Origin: Mytilisepta virgata
Taxonomy: Eukaryota > Mollusca > Bivalvia > Mytilida > Mytilidae
Direction: 5' to 3'
Length of the DNA stretch: 64,000 nt
Assembly (NCBI GenBank): GCA_028015205.1
Contig: CM051514.1
Location: forward strand, 620,001-684,000
Shown here: positions 11,923-23,533 of the stretch, one piece after another
Layout of the letters: every line of letters begins with the position of its first letter
Numbering within the stretch: the stretch's first letter is position 1
Program-made: the position numbers and the translations under genes
The notes under the pieces: model-generated
What the model saw: only the letters and a program-made list of their open reading frames with translations
Told to the model about the DNA's origin: nothing
Database searches by the model: none

Positions 11923-12960
11923 ATGCCACGTCTGACTCCACAACAGAGAGAACAGGCCATTGGTCGATTGGATGCTGGGCAATCTGCCAGAGTTATTGCC
12001 AACGACTTCAACTGTGCTGTTCGAACAATTGAACGTCTACGGACACGGTACAATGCAACAAACAGCACAAATGACCGTCCACGGAGTTGTAGACCCCAAG
12101 TCACTACCCCTAGACAGAATAGAGGCATTGTTCGTCACCATTTGATGAATCGGTTCACCCCAGCTGCCGAAACTGCCAGAAACACTGTTGGAACACATGG
12201 ACGACCCATAAGTGATGATACGGTTCGTCGGCGATTAGCTGCTAGAAACATGAGATGTCGCCGTCCAGCAAGAGGACCTATTCTTACTCCTCGACACCGT
12301 CAAGCTCGTCTTCAGTGGGCCACTCAGCGACAGAATTGGCGAAATCGACAATGGCGTAACATCATCTTCTCTGACGAAAGCCGTTACTGCATTTCAACAG
12401 CCGATGGCAGAACCAGAGTGTGGAGAAGACGCGGGGAACGTTACGAAGACAGCTGCATTCTGGAAACAGACGCGTGGGGAGGACCTAGCATCATGGTATG
12501 GGGTGGAATCGGCCTTAACGTTAAACTTGGTCCAGTCATCTTTCAGAACCTTGGCCCAGGCAGAGGAAATGGCGTAACAGCTGCCCGTTACATCGACCAA
12601 GTCTTGACACCCCATGTTCAGCCCCATTTCGCACGTCATCAAAACAAGACTTTCCAACAGGACAATGCACGTGCGCATACCGCAAGAGCCACAAGAGACT
12701 TCCTACAGCAGAATAACATTAATGTTATGGATTGGCCGGCTTTGAGTCCAGATTTAAACCCTATTGAACATTTATGGGACGAAGTTCAAAGACGGTTGAA
12801 TAATGAGCAGCCAAGTCCGACAACTGCAGCTGAACTTTCACAAGCGTTTCAGAGAGTATGGGCACGTATTCCGATGGCGTTTATTAATCTGCTCATCAAC
12901 TCCATGTACCGAAGATGTGCCGCAGTAATTGGTGCCGGTGGAGGACATACACGTTATTAA
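11923..12960 (+). CDS. Tc1-family transposase, 345 aa, intact
   Basis: Cut-and-paste transposase of the Tc1/mariner superfamily. The N-terminus (about residues 1-110) has paired helix-turn-helix DNA-binding regions: LTPQQREQAIGRLDAGQS then RVIANDFNCAVRTIERL, followed by an Arg-rich linker. The catalytic domain shows D in IIFSDESRY, D in FQQDNARAHTA and E in PDLNPIEHLWDEV, with exactly 34 residues between the last two, the DD34E signature of Tc1. No stop or frameshift is present. I start at the second in-frame ATG (MPRLTPQQ), because the frame's first ATG at 11863 overlaps the TATA box; 345 aa is the normal family length. It acts on the 25-bp inverted repeats either side. Confidence 0.96.
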   Translation: MPRLTPQQREQAIGRLDAGQSARVIANDFNCAVRTIERLRTRYNATNSTNDRPRSCRPQVTTPRQNRGIVRHHLMNRFTPAAETARNTVGTHGRPISDDTVRRRLAARNMRCRRPARGPILTPRHRQARLQWATQRQNWRNRQWRNIIFSDESRYCISTADGRTRVWRRRGERYEDSCILETDAWGGPSIMVWGGIGLNVKLGPVIFQNLGPGRGNGVTAARYIDQVLTPHVQPHFARHQNKTFQQDNARAHTARATRDFLQQNNINVMDWPALSPDLNPIEHLWDEVQRRLNNEQPSPTTAAELSQAFQRVWARIPMAFINLLINSMYRRCAAVIGAGGGHTRY

Positions 12961-13098
12961 CGGACGTGGGAGCACAGCATTGAAAACATGTGACGTTGCG
13001 ACAATTGTGACGTTTTTGTGAACATTGTAACCAAAAGACTGTAAATCATTCATTAAATTTTGTAAAAATTAATTTAAAATATATAAATGTCACTTTGA

Positions 13099-13104
13099 AA
13101 TAAA
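13099..13104 (+). terminator. Polyadenylation signal of the transposase gene
   Basis: AATAAA 139 bases after the stop codon and just inside the right inverted repeat. Confidence 0.5.
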
Positions 13105-13127
13105 TGTATGTGAACATGTCATTTTGT

Positions 13128-13152
13128 GCGACGTTTCTTTTGCGGTTCAGTG
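13128..13152 (+). repeat. Tc1 right terminal inverted repeat
   Basis: GCGACGTTTCTTTTGC then GGTTCAGTG, the inverse of the left end, followed by the TA duplication. Confidence 0.95.
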
Positions 13153-13154
13153 TA

Positions 13155-14104
13155 TATGATACATGCTAGTAACCTTAATATTCACCACTTGGGGTACTCT
13201 TCTTACCAAAAGTGCTCTCACACATACATGTATGCAGATCAGTTCACAAGTCAACTTTTTCGTGGCAAAAACTTTTTACTACATTAAAATGTAAGCAACA
13301 ACTTATATTATGAAACTTTCAAATATTTAAAATAATTCTTAAAATTATGTCATAAACATTCGCCCTTTTCCAAAATCCAGAGCAGATAATCCAAATTTAC
13401 GTGTAAAATATCTTGTAGCTACAATAGATTGTACAGTGAAAATATGCGTGGGCTGTATAAAACACTTATACTTTTTTATAAACATAAACAAATTTTGTTT
13501 TGAATAATTGAAATATTTTTCTCCGTGCTTATGAGTTTTTTAGGTATGAAAATCAGTTTAAAATAGAGAAGATTAAGCTTTAAAAAGGCATATACTTGCT
13601 TGAAATAGTTTGACCATGTTCATTAAAAACTGAATATTTTATTGATCAAATACCTTGTGATGTGATGTCAAAATGTTGTTTGTATTATAAATTGACCATC
13701 TGTTTTGTTCCAGTTGATTGGTGTTATGGTGGGTTTTACACCTTAGTTTACCTAAGGGAAAAATTATGACATTATACAATCAGCCGGAAACAACTGATTT
13801 TGTAATAGTTTTGTTTTTAACTTGAATATATTGACACCAAATAATTTTAAAAAACATATAGAATTATATAGATTTAATAATGACGAATTCTAAAAACTGA
13901 TAATGATAATAATTGATTTCTATGGCTTGTAATCTTGAAATGTTGTGAATTATCATTAAAGTCTTGTAATTAGTACCTGGTTACCAGAAGATCAAAAGAA
14001 AATTTATGTTTTCATAAACCAGATGAGCAAAACCAGGTCATTTGGTGAATACTGTCTGATTCAATTTTCCCATTCTGTTCATCAACTTAAACACTAATAA
14101 ACGT
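13155..14104. other. No gene seen; unique AT-rich DNA
   Basis: Low-complexity AT-rich sequence with no frame, repeat terminus or RNA motif that I recognise. Confidence 0.5.
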
Positions 14105-14465
14105 TATACCCCCACTTTTGAAAAAAGCGGGGTATATAGTATTCGTTGGGTCCGTCCATCCATTAGTCCAATCTTTGTATCCGCAACTCCTCCTAAACTA
14201 CTGAATGGAATTTTATGAAACTTTCAGAGAATCTTCATCCCATGATGGCATTGTGCACCTCCTATTTTATAATTTGATCGGACCAATTTTTGGGGTTTCC
14301 CATAGAAAAACATGGACTTTGACTTTCAATGTGATAGGGGGTACCATGATGCCATCTGCAATTCCTCCTAAACCACTGAAAGGAATTTGATGAAACTTTA
14401 AGAGAATCTTTTTTATATGATGCTATAGTGCACCTCCTGTTTTAGATTTTTATCTGAACAACATT
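14105..14465 (+). mobile_element. CCCC-family hairpin element, 3' truncated
   Basis: 5' hairpin TATACCCCCA-CTTTT / AAAAAG-CGGGGTATA at 14105-14135, then GGGTCCGTCCATCC and two core units with AACTCCTCCTAAACYACTGAA, GGAATTTTATGAAACTTT and GTGCACCTCC. The 3' hairpin is missing. Confidence 0.65.
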
Positions 14466-15069
14466 GTAGGTAGTTTTACTGCAACCATAGTTGAGACCTG
14501 TTACCTGGTATCAGTTTTGTATATTTTGGTGACGTGATCAAATACACTGGAAAAATCGTACATGTTATGTATAATACCTTACATAAGATAAAATTTATTG
14601 TAACATAAATGACTGAATTTTCTTTAATTTTTTTCGGAAATAATTTGTTTATTTCTGGTGAATGTACAAAAGCATGTTATAATATGCAGATCTTAATTTT
14701 ATACCATAATTCCAGTTTCAGTCTCAGAAATACATTGTATTATATATACAGAACGTGTCTTCAAGGAATGCCAACATTTTAAAAATATCTATTCAAGGAA
14801 TGCCATCATACAAAAAAAGAATGGGTGCTTTGATAGTAATTAACTGCTTAATTACAAGAAAATATCTGAAATTTACAGTGGGATCAAAATAAATAGAAAT
14901 TGTGCATTAACAATAAAAAATGTTCACATTGAAAATAATATTTTTGAAAGCATTAGATCGCAGTATAAATTATTTCTAATGATAAAAGATTGATTGGTGA
15001 ACTTATTGGAGAATAAAATTGCATGGCTTGGATAATTTAAGAAAATGATATATACATACAATCAAATAT
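14466..15069. other. No gene seen; AT-rich DNA
   Basis: Nothing recognised. A short direct repeat, CAAGGAATGCCA, occurs at about 14762 and 14793. Confidence 0.5.
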
Positions 15070-15405
15070 AAAAGATACATAAATGATGAATAATGTGAAT
15101 TCTTTTCTTTTGATTTACATTTATTTTCACCTTATAAATTTTTCATTAAATTAGTCCGTACTAGATAATAAAACATTGAACTTTTCTAATTTTGTTTTGT
15201 CTTGGAAACTAGTCAAAATGGATTTAATTTAGCCAACCATGTTATTCCTGGTATGATTTTTTTACACTTTAAAATAAAATGCAGCTCTTCTTTAATATCA
15301 CTTCTGCAATAATTACAGTTTCTTTTTTCTAATGGAACTTTTGTGATGCCCCTTTTCTATAAATAATTTATTATTGCTAATCCTTAGTCCAGCAAAATTT
15401 TAGAT
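15070..15405 (-). pseudogene. LINE zf-RVT domain relic, minus strand
   Basis: Read on the minus strand from 15405 leftward: LRISNNKLFIEKG, then after one frameshift KVPLEKRNCNYCRSDIKE and ELHFILKCKK. The CxxC...HxxxxC arrangement is the zinc-binding block of LINE ORF2 proteins. Later codons (SMFYYLVRTNLMKNL) resemble the following tail. Different in sequence from the LINE at the window start. Its C-terminal limit is uncertain. Confidence 0.6.
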
Positions 15406-15415
15406 AATACCTTTT

Positions 15416-17062
15416 TAGCTCACCTGACCCGAAGGGTCATGTGAGCTATTGCTATCACTTGGTGTCCGTCGTCCGTCCGTCGTCCGTCCGTCCGTCGTCC
15501 GTTAACTTTTTCAAACGTTAACTCCTCCAACACCATAAGTCCAACTGCAACCAAACTTGGTACAGTTATTAATTGGTATGGGTGCTACAAATCTATTGTT
15601 TGGATTTTTGATTCGTATAAAAACATGGCCGTCATGGCTAAAAATAGAATATAGGGGTAAATCGCAGTTTTTTGCAAATAAGTCAGAAACGGTCACAGAT
15701 ATCAAAATTCTGGCATAGGGTAAAAGTGATCAGCACCTCAAGATCTACCTGCCCTGAAATTTTGAAGAAGATCCAACCACTCATTTCAGAGTTATCACCC
15801 TTTTTTTGACATTTTTGGCTTTTTTTTATGTTATTATTTCAAAAATCTTCTCCTCTGAAACTACTGAATGGATTTGGATAAAACTTAGCATGATTGTTCC
15901 TTAGGGTATCCTGCACAAAGTTTGTGCTTCGATTTTTGATCCATCGAAAAACATGGCCACTGTTACTAAAAATAGAACATAGTGGTCAAACAACAGTTTT
16001 TCGCAAATATCTCAAAAATCATTAGGTTACACCAAATTCTGCAGGTTGAAAGTGTCCAGCATGATGAGAGCTACCTGCGTGCTGATTTTTGTGAAAATCT
16101 TTCAACTGATGTTAGAGTTATTGCCCTTTTTTGACATTTTTGGCTTTTTTTTATGTTATTATTTCAAAAATCTTCTTCTCTAAAACTACTATTCAAAATC
16201 AAATGAAACTTGGTAAGATTGTTCCTTAGGGTATTCTGCAAAAAGTTAATGCTTGGATTTTTGATTGGTCAAAAAACATGTCCGCCCTTACTAAAAATAG
16301 AACATAGGGGTCAAAATGCTGTTTTTTGCTATTCTTTCCTGAATTACAGAAATAAAATGAAGATGAAAGCTACTTTCAAGGCAAACATGGTATCCCGAGT
16401 TGAATGGTGATGATGAAAGTTTGTTTTGGACGGCCATTTTTAAAATGGCTGCCATTTTCCCGCCATTTTTTACACTTGCTCGGATTTCAACAATATTTGG
16501 TTTTTAAAGTAAACATGGTATCCTTAGTGAATGGTGATGATGAGAATGTTGTATAACAATGATTAAACTTCATAATATGTGAGCTTTTAATTGCCATCAC
16601 TTGGTGTCTGTCATAATCGTTGTTAACAAATTTTCAACATCTTCTCCTCTGAAACTACTTGGGGGAATTTGATGAAACTTAGCATGATTGTTCCTGCAAT
16701 ATTTCCTTTTCAAGTACAATAAAAAGCCTTAACCCACAATTTTTACATAACTTCTTTCAAACATTTTAAAAACGAAGACAACATATAGACCAAAAGATTT
16801 ATACTTGTATTTGAAGATTAATTAAAGCTTGTATTTTGTATTATGAATCATCAGATTGACCATGACTGTATCTTAATCAAGCGTAGGGAGAACTCATGCC
16901 CATTTCTTTCCAGAGGTTCTTAAAGGTTTTTAAAGGTATTTTCAGCATTTTACGTGACCTTTAATACTCAGTTTAGTTTACAACAAACATTAATATATTA
17001 ATTTAGTTTATAGTGCATTGTTTACCAGGTGAGCGATTCAGGCTCTTGAGAGCCTCTTGTTT
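15416..17062 (+). mobile_element. AGCT-family element
   Basis: 5' hairpin at 15417-15446 (GACCC/GGGTC), GTCCGTCC microsatellite to about 15502, units with ATCTTCTCCTCTGAAACTAC, AACATGGCCACTGTTAC and GAGTTATTGCCC, and the 3' end CAGGTGAGCGATTCAGGCTC / GAGCCTCTTGTTT at 17026-17062. Holds the intact CCCGCCATTTTTTACAC site used as empty-site control for the nested element at 23534. Confidence 0.85.
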
Positions 17063-17348
17063 CTAGATGAATAAGTAAATATTTTTTCTCTTTTCAGTTT
17101 TCTGTATGTTCTCAGTTTATTCATATTTGCTTAGTTCACATCTATGAAAATATTCTCCTCCCAAAAATACAAGAAATTCGCACTTAGCTTTCTTTTTTAT
17201 AGAAAACAGAAATCTTGATTTAAAAAAAAAACCATTCTGGTTAAATGGTTAAACCATATATCAGTTTTGATACAAACAGACTGGGTAACGAGACCTTAAG
17301 TTTGATGAAATCACCTTAAGTTTGACGAAATGATAGAGTATATTGGAA

Positions 17349-17486
17349 ATGCACTACCCGCAACTTCCAGGTTTAACTGCAAATGTATTTCAAAAATATT
17401 CAGAGGTTATTGCCGAGGTTAAACAAATTACAGAAGTTTTGAAATTACAGGTACAGGTGAAATTTGATTGCTATTTGTTTGTATAA
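17349..17486 (+). other. Short exon-like open frame, 45 codons, unrecognised
   Basis: Lies in the unique stretch 17063-17565 between two elements. The frame begins MHYPQLPGLTANVFQKY and continues SEVIAEVKQITEVLKLQ to CAG followed by GTACAG (17450/17451), which would serve as a splice donor; it runs on to a TAA at 17484-17486. Composition looks protein-like and weakly amphipathic. No family recognised, no partner exon found; chance is quite possible. Confidence 0.2.
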
Positions 17487-17565
17487 AATAAACATATTAA
17501 TTAGTGATTGTTTACACAATATTGAAGGAATGCCAACAATGTTCTATCTTTTTTATATCTATTTT

Positions 17566-17939
17566 TAGCTCACCTGTCCTAAAAGGACATGTGAGCTTTT
17601 GCCATCACTTGGCGTCCGTCATCTGTCCGTTGTCCATCTCAACTTTTTCAAAGATCTTCTTCTCCAAAACCACTTGACCAATTACAGCCATACTAAGTCT
17701 GAATGATCCTTACGGTATCTGGAATAAAGGTTGTGTTTTATTTTCTTGTCCATCGAGAAACATGGCCGCCATGGCTAAAAATAGAACATAGGGAGGTAAA
17801 TTGACATATCTTAAACATGTTAAAATCTAAAGCATTTAGAGCAAAACTGACGGAGTAAAATGTTCATTAGGTCAAGATCTACCTGCTGTGAAATTTTCAG
17901 ACGAATCGGTCAACCCTTTGTTGGGTTATTGCCCCTAAT
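17566..17939 (+). mobile_element. AGCT-family element, 5' part only
   Basis: Clean 5' hairpin at 17567-17599 with a GTCCT/AGGAC inner stem, CATCACTTGGCGTCC, and one body unit ending at TTGCCCCTAATTTG. Sequence then changes to a different repeat family with no 3' hairpin. Confidence 0.7.
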
Positions 17940-18260
17940 TTGTTAATTTTTGAAAACACAGTACCCATTTTGTGTCATCAACTCCTCCTACAGTTTTCAA
18001 TCCAGATTTATCAAACTTCACAGGAAGATTGTACACATATTGAAGTTGTGCATCTGCTATTATGGAATTGTTTGAATGATTTTTTCCAAGTTTTCCAGAC
18101 TTGGGAACTTAGTAATTTTGTCATCAAAATGTTTTTTTGTTTCTTATGTGTTATATGCTTTTAATGCATAGTGGTTTGTTGTTTGCATAATGTTGTGGGG
18201 TCTGTCATTTTTGGCATTTTTTGTTACCTTTTTGTATTAATTAAAAACAATAAATGCATT
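17940..18260 (+). repeat. Core units of a further repeat family
   Basis: Contains CATCAACTCCTCCTACAG, AGATTTATCAAACTTCACAGG and CAGACTTGGGAACTTAGTAA. A related unit recurs at about 19669-19870 (CAGACTTGGGAACCTAGTAA, CATCTGTGTTTATAATTTCC). Termini not identified; probably part of another hairpin family. Confidence 0.4.
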
Positions 18261-18795
18261 ATACAACTAGAAATCTGTTCTGTTGGAATCGACAGTGATC
18301 CCCGCACCCCCTGTATGTAGTGGGGCACTTGCCTATAATCAAAAATATAAAACGTTATTCCCATCCAAAAATAGTATGCAGTCATTCTATAAAGAACTTA
18401 GATCAATAAATTTTTGAAACTCAACCTGAGTGAGCCCCCGGTTTAAAAATAGATATTCTAAATCCTAATTGTGCAACTGAATATAGTGTAGGACAATATT
18501 ATATATAGGCAAAATGAATAAATCCAAAATGAAAGAGACGTTAAGGTCATAAGCTTAAATTGAAAATTGAAAATTTCAACCCCTGTGGACCTCAATTTTA
18601 GAAAATTAAAATTCTAAAACCTTATTGCACATCTGCATATGGTGTTTGACAATACTGTATAGAAATAAAATGCAAAAATAGAAAAACAAAAGACGAGTTT
18701 CATACAGTACTTTTATCTTGAAAGATACTATTAACTTCTCCATGGTTCATAACCCATTCTATGCAACCCGGCCATTTGTGACTTTGACCCATTTT
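18261..18795. other. No gene seen; AT-rich DNA
   Basis: Contains no recognised frame. Its last 50 bases (CAACCCGGCCATTTGTGAC, TTTGACCCA) closely match the flank just before 20008. Confidence 0.5.
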
Positions 18796-19668
18796 TAGCT
18801 CACCTGGCCAAAGGCCATGTGAGCTTTTGTCATCACTTGGCATCCGTCGTCCGTATGTTGTCCGTCCATCGTCCATTTCATAACAAGATCTTCTCTGAAG
18901 GAAATCACTGAGCGGATTCAAACCAAACTTGGACTGATTCATCTTTAGAGTGTCTTGATTAAAGCTTGTGACTTTTGTACCCGTTGTTGATTCAAAATGG
19001 CTGCTTGGGCTAAAAATAGAACATAGGGGTGGAGCATTTTTTTGCTTAAGTATCATGATCTAAAAATGATCAGAATGCAAAGTTTTAACATTCATTCATT
19101 TGGTCCGAAATTGTCAGTTGCCGTCCTATATCAGTTATAGCCCTTAAATGACGATTTTTATCCGTTTTTTGGTGAACTTTGCTTTTTTCTTGAAAACTAT
19201 AATATATAGTCTGAGAGAAACTGTAAACTATGAAATTGTCAAGCATGATAAGATCTACAAAGGATGTAACATGACCAATAACATCAATCAATTCCTATTG
19301 GAGTTATTGCCCTAAAATGACAATTTTTAGTCTTTTTGTGAATTTTGTATTTTTTTTGTTGTTGAAAACTTTAATAGATAGAGAGAAACTAAACTACAAA
19401 ATTGTTAAGCATGATAGATCTACAAACAGTGTAGCATGAGCGATATTGTCTTTCAATTCCTGTAGGAGTTATTGCATAAAACCCTATGGAAAAATCACTA
19501 AAAGATCTTTTTGTCGGATAATTTAAGCCAAATTTGAAAATTGTCTTTAGATGTCCTCTTATAGAATTATGTCTAATAAATAGAATTATGTTTAATAAGA
19601 TGGTCTGCCAACCAAAGATTAACTTGGGTGTTCAGGTGAGCGATACAGGCTCCTGGGAGCCTCTGGTT
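18796..19668 (+). mobile_element. AGCT-family element, short
   Basis: 5' hairpin at 18797-18824 with GGCC/GGCC inner stem, GTCCGTC run, two to three body units, 3' end CAGGTGAGCGATACAGGCTC / GGGAGCCTCTGGTT at 19633-19668. The 3' stem has AGGCTCC/GGAGCCT, a paired variant of the usual one. Confidence 0.8.
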
Positions 19669-20569
19669 CAGACTTGGGAACCTAGTAATTTTTCTTTCAA
19701 AATGTGCATATATATTAAAGATGTTCATCTGTGTTTATAATTTCCTCCATAATATTGTTGACCTGTGTTTATAATTTCCTCCATAATATTGTCGAATTAT
19801 TTGAAGAATTTTCGTTCATTAAAAAAATTTTAAAGTTTGTTGGTAGTTCACACAGTAAAATTGATACTAGTCTGATCTTATCTTAAACTCTCCGATCATC
19901 GTGGAAGTGTGAGTTGAAACAGTGCCACGGATCAGAATTCGGATATCCATAAAAGCGAACATTACCCATTATTTGCAACCCAACCATTTGTGACTTTGAC
20001 CCATTTTTACCTCACCTGGCCGAAGGCCATGTGAGCTATTGCCATCACTTGGCGTCCGTCGTCGTCGTCGTTAACAATTTTTCAAAACTCTTCTCCTCTG
20101 AAACTACATGACCAATTGGAACCACACTTGGTATGAATGTTCTTTGGGGTATCCTGCATACAACTGATGTGGGGATTTTTGATCCGTCGAAAAACATGGC
20201 CGTTGTTACTAAAAATAGAACATAGGTGTCAGACAACAGTTTTTCGCAAATATCTCAAAAATCATTACGTTACGGCAAATTCTGGCAAGCTAAAAGTGTT
20301 CAGCATGATGAGAGCTACCTGTGTGCTGATTTTCGTGAAAATCTGTCAACTGATGTTAGAGTTATTGCCCTTTTTTGACATTTGTGGCTTTTTTTTATGT
20401 TATTATTTCAAAAATCTTCTCCTCTGAAACTACTTGACTAATTAGAACCAAACTTGGTATGAATGTTCCTTGGGGTACCCTGCATAGAACTGATGTGGGG
20501 ATTTTTGATTCGTTGAAAAACATGGCTGCTGTTACTTAAAATAGAACATAGGGGTCAGACAACAGTTTT

Positions 20570-22403
20570 TATACGACCACAAAATTTTTGCGGTCGTATA
20601 TTGGTATGACGTTGGCGTCGTCGTCGTCGTCCGAAGACATTTGGTTTTCGCACTATAACTTTAGTATAAGTTAATAGAAATCTATGAAATTCAAACACAA
20701 GGTTTATGATCACAAAAGGAAGGTTGGGATTGATTTTGGGAGTTTTGGTCCCAAAAGTTTAAGAATTAGGGGCCAAAAAAGGACCCAATAAGCATTTTTC
20801 TTGGTTTTCGCACAATAACTCTAGTATAAGTAAATAGAAATCTATGAAATTTTAACACAAGGTTTATGACCACAAAAGGAAGGTTGGGATTGTTTTTGGG
20901 AGTTTTGGTCCCAACAGTTTAGGAATTAGGGGCTAAAAAAGGGCCCAAATAAGCATTTTTCTTGGTTTTTGCACAATAACTTTAGTATAAGTAAGTAGAA
21001 ATCTATGAAATTTAAACACAAGGTTTATGACCACAAAAGGAAGGTTGGGATTGATTTTGGGAGTTTTGGTCCCAACAGTTTAGGAATTAGGGGCCAAAAG
21101 GGTCCAAAATTAAACTTTGTTTGATTTCATCGAAAATTGAACTATTGCGGTTCTTTGATATGCCAAATCTAACCGTGTATTTAGATTCTTAATTTTTGGT
21201 CCCGTTTTCAAATTGGTCTACATTAAGGTCCAAAGGGTCCAAAATTAAACTTAGTTTGATTTTAACAAAAATTGAATTCTTGGGGTTCTTTGATATGCTG
21301 AATCTAAAAATGTACTTAGTTTTTTTTATTATGGGCCCAGTTTTCAAGTTAGTCCAAATCGGGGTCCAAAATTAAAGCTAAAAAAGGGGTAAATTATTTT
21401 TTTTTTTGGGGGGGGGGCAATTCTTCTCAGCATATTGTATTGCACAAGAAGCAAAAAATTGAATATAAATTCAAATCATATCACCAATTCTAAGTTCTTT
21501 GATGTCAGTTATTCTGTGTCAGAAACCTATTATGTGTCAAATATTTCAAGAAATTTTCAATTGCACAGTATTGTGCAATAGCAAGAAATCTTCAATTGCA
21601 CAGTATTGCACAATAGCAAGAAATTGATATGTGTGCCCTGTTATCAAAACTTTATTATTAAAAAATTCCATTGGAAATTTGCCAATAACTTTTAGTTTAA
21701 TGAACTTCATTGGAAATTTGCCAATATAAAATGTGCTGATGAAGCTTTTTTGTTTATCTCATCTAAACTGCTTTTAAATTATGTATATTTAAAAATTGCC
21801 ATCCATGACTATGATGTCATTTTCTATTAACAAAATTTAGGGGGGGGGGGGGGGTAAATGAGAAATTGGGGAGGGGGCAATTTTTTTTGTCATTTCATAT
21901 TTCATAAATTAAAAAGAAAATTTTAAATTGTTTTTAGCAAAAAAAGGGGGGGGGGGGGGGGGGGGGTCAATGTGCAGCTTCATAGTGTATTGCACAAAAG
22001 CTAAAAAAGGGGTAAATTATTATTTTTTTTTTTGACCTATTATGTGTCAAATATTTCAAGAAATTTTCAATTGCACAGTATTGCACAATAGCAAGAAATC
22101 TTCAATTGCACAGTATTGCGCAATAGCAAGAAATTGATATGTGTGCCCAATTTTAAATTTTAAATTGGTTATTTCTGATTTATATATAAAAACAAATAAT
22201 ACTGATATGGTTTGAATAGGTAAATTAAAAATTTTTAAGTTCTTAGACAACATTCATTCTGTGTCAGAAACCTATGCTGTGTCAAATATTTATTCACAAT
22301 CCAAATTCAGTATTGTATCAAGCTTGAATGTTGTGTTCATAATTGCCCCAACTATTCAGGGTTCGACATCTGCGGTCGTATCTAGCTGCGCCCAGCGGAG
22401 CAT
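20570..22403 (+). mobile_element. ATAC-family hairpin element, copy 1, nested
   Basis: 5' hairpin at 20571-20599 (ATACGACC.C, AAAATTTTT, GCGGTCGTAT), then GACGTTGGCGTCGTCGTC, core units with ATCTATGAAATTTAAACAC and GGGAGTTTTGGTCCCAACAG, long A/T and G homopolymers, and the 3' end TGCGGTCGTATC (22371-22382) followed by an imperfect hairpin GCTGCGC...GCGGAGC and ATTTTATT. Inserted in ACAGTTTTTCGCAAA of the host element without target duplication. Confidence 0.85.
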
Positions 22404-23533
22404 TTTATTCGCAAATATCTCAAATATCATTAGGTTACGGCAAATTCTGGCAGGTTGAAAGTGTTCAGCATGATGAGAGCTACCTGTGTGATGATTTTCG
22501 TGAAAATCTGTCAACTGATGTTAGAGTTATTGCCCTTTTTTGACATTTTTGGCTTTTTTTTATGTTATTATTTCAAAAATCTTCTCCTCTGAAACTACTT
22601 GACTAATTAGAACCAAACTTGGTATGAATGCTCCTAGGGGTACCCTGCATAGAACTGATGTGGGGATTTTTGATTCGTTGAAAAACATGGCCGCTGTTAC
22701 TAAAAATAGAACATAGGGGTCAAACAACATTTTTTCGCAAATATCTCAAAAATCATTAGGTTACAGCAAATTCTGGCAGGTTGAAAGTGTTCAGCATGAT
22801 GAGAGCTACCTGTGTGCTGATTTTCGTTAAAATCTGTCAACTGATGTAAGAGTTATTGCCCTTTTTTGACATTTTTGGCTTTTTTTATGTTATTATTTCA
22901 AAAATCTTCTCCTCTGAAACTACTGAATGGATTTGGATAAAACTGAGCATGATTGTTCCTTAGGGTATCCTGCACAAATTTATGCTTCGATTTTTCATCC
23001 GTCGAAAAACATGGCCACTGTTACTAAAAATAGAACATAGGGGTCAAACAACAGTTTTTCGCAAATATCTCAAAAATCATTAGGTTATGGCAAATTCTGG
23101 CAGGTTGAAAGTGTTCAGCATGATGAGAGCTACCTGTGTGCTGATTTTCGTGAAAATCTGTCAACTGATGTTAATTAGAGTTATAGCCCTTTTTTGACAT
23201 TTTTGGCTTTTTTTTATGTTAATATTTCAAAAATCTTCTTCTCTGAAACTACTATTCAAAATCAAATGAAACTTGGTAAGATTGTTCCTTAGGGTATCCT
23301 GCAAAAAGGTAATGCTTGGATTTTTGAGTGGTCGAAAAACATGTCCGCCCTTACTAAAAATAGAACATAGGGGTCAAAATGCTGTTTTTTGCTATTTTTT
23401 CCTGAATTATAGAAACAAAATGAAGATGAAAGCTACTTTCAAGGTAAACATGGTATCCCGAGTTGAATGGTGATGATGAAAGTTTGTTTTCGGATGGCCA
23501 TTTTTAAAATGGCTGCCATTTTCCCGCCATTTT

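Larger units (their letters stand above)
11611..13152 (+). mobile_element. Complete Tc1-like DNA transposon
   Basis: 1542 bp flanked by a TA target duplication (11609-11610 and 13153-13154). Terminal inverted repeats of 25 bp with one mismatch: 11611-11635 begins TACTGAACCGCAAAAG, and 13128-13152 ends CTTTTGCGGTTCAGTG. It encodes one intact transposase with its own TATA box and polyadenylation signal. Intact ORF and termini suggest a recent insertion. Base composition is richer in G+C than the surroundings. Confidence 0.97.

Noticed and set aside
21841..21966. Long G runs as telomere-like or regulatory sequence
   Set aside because: Plain homopolymers found in ATAC-family elements at matching positions; length probably unreliable from sequencing.
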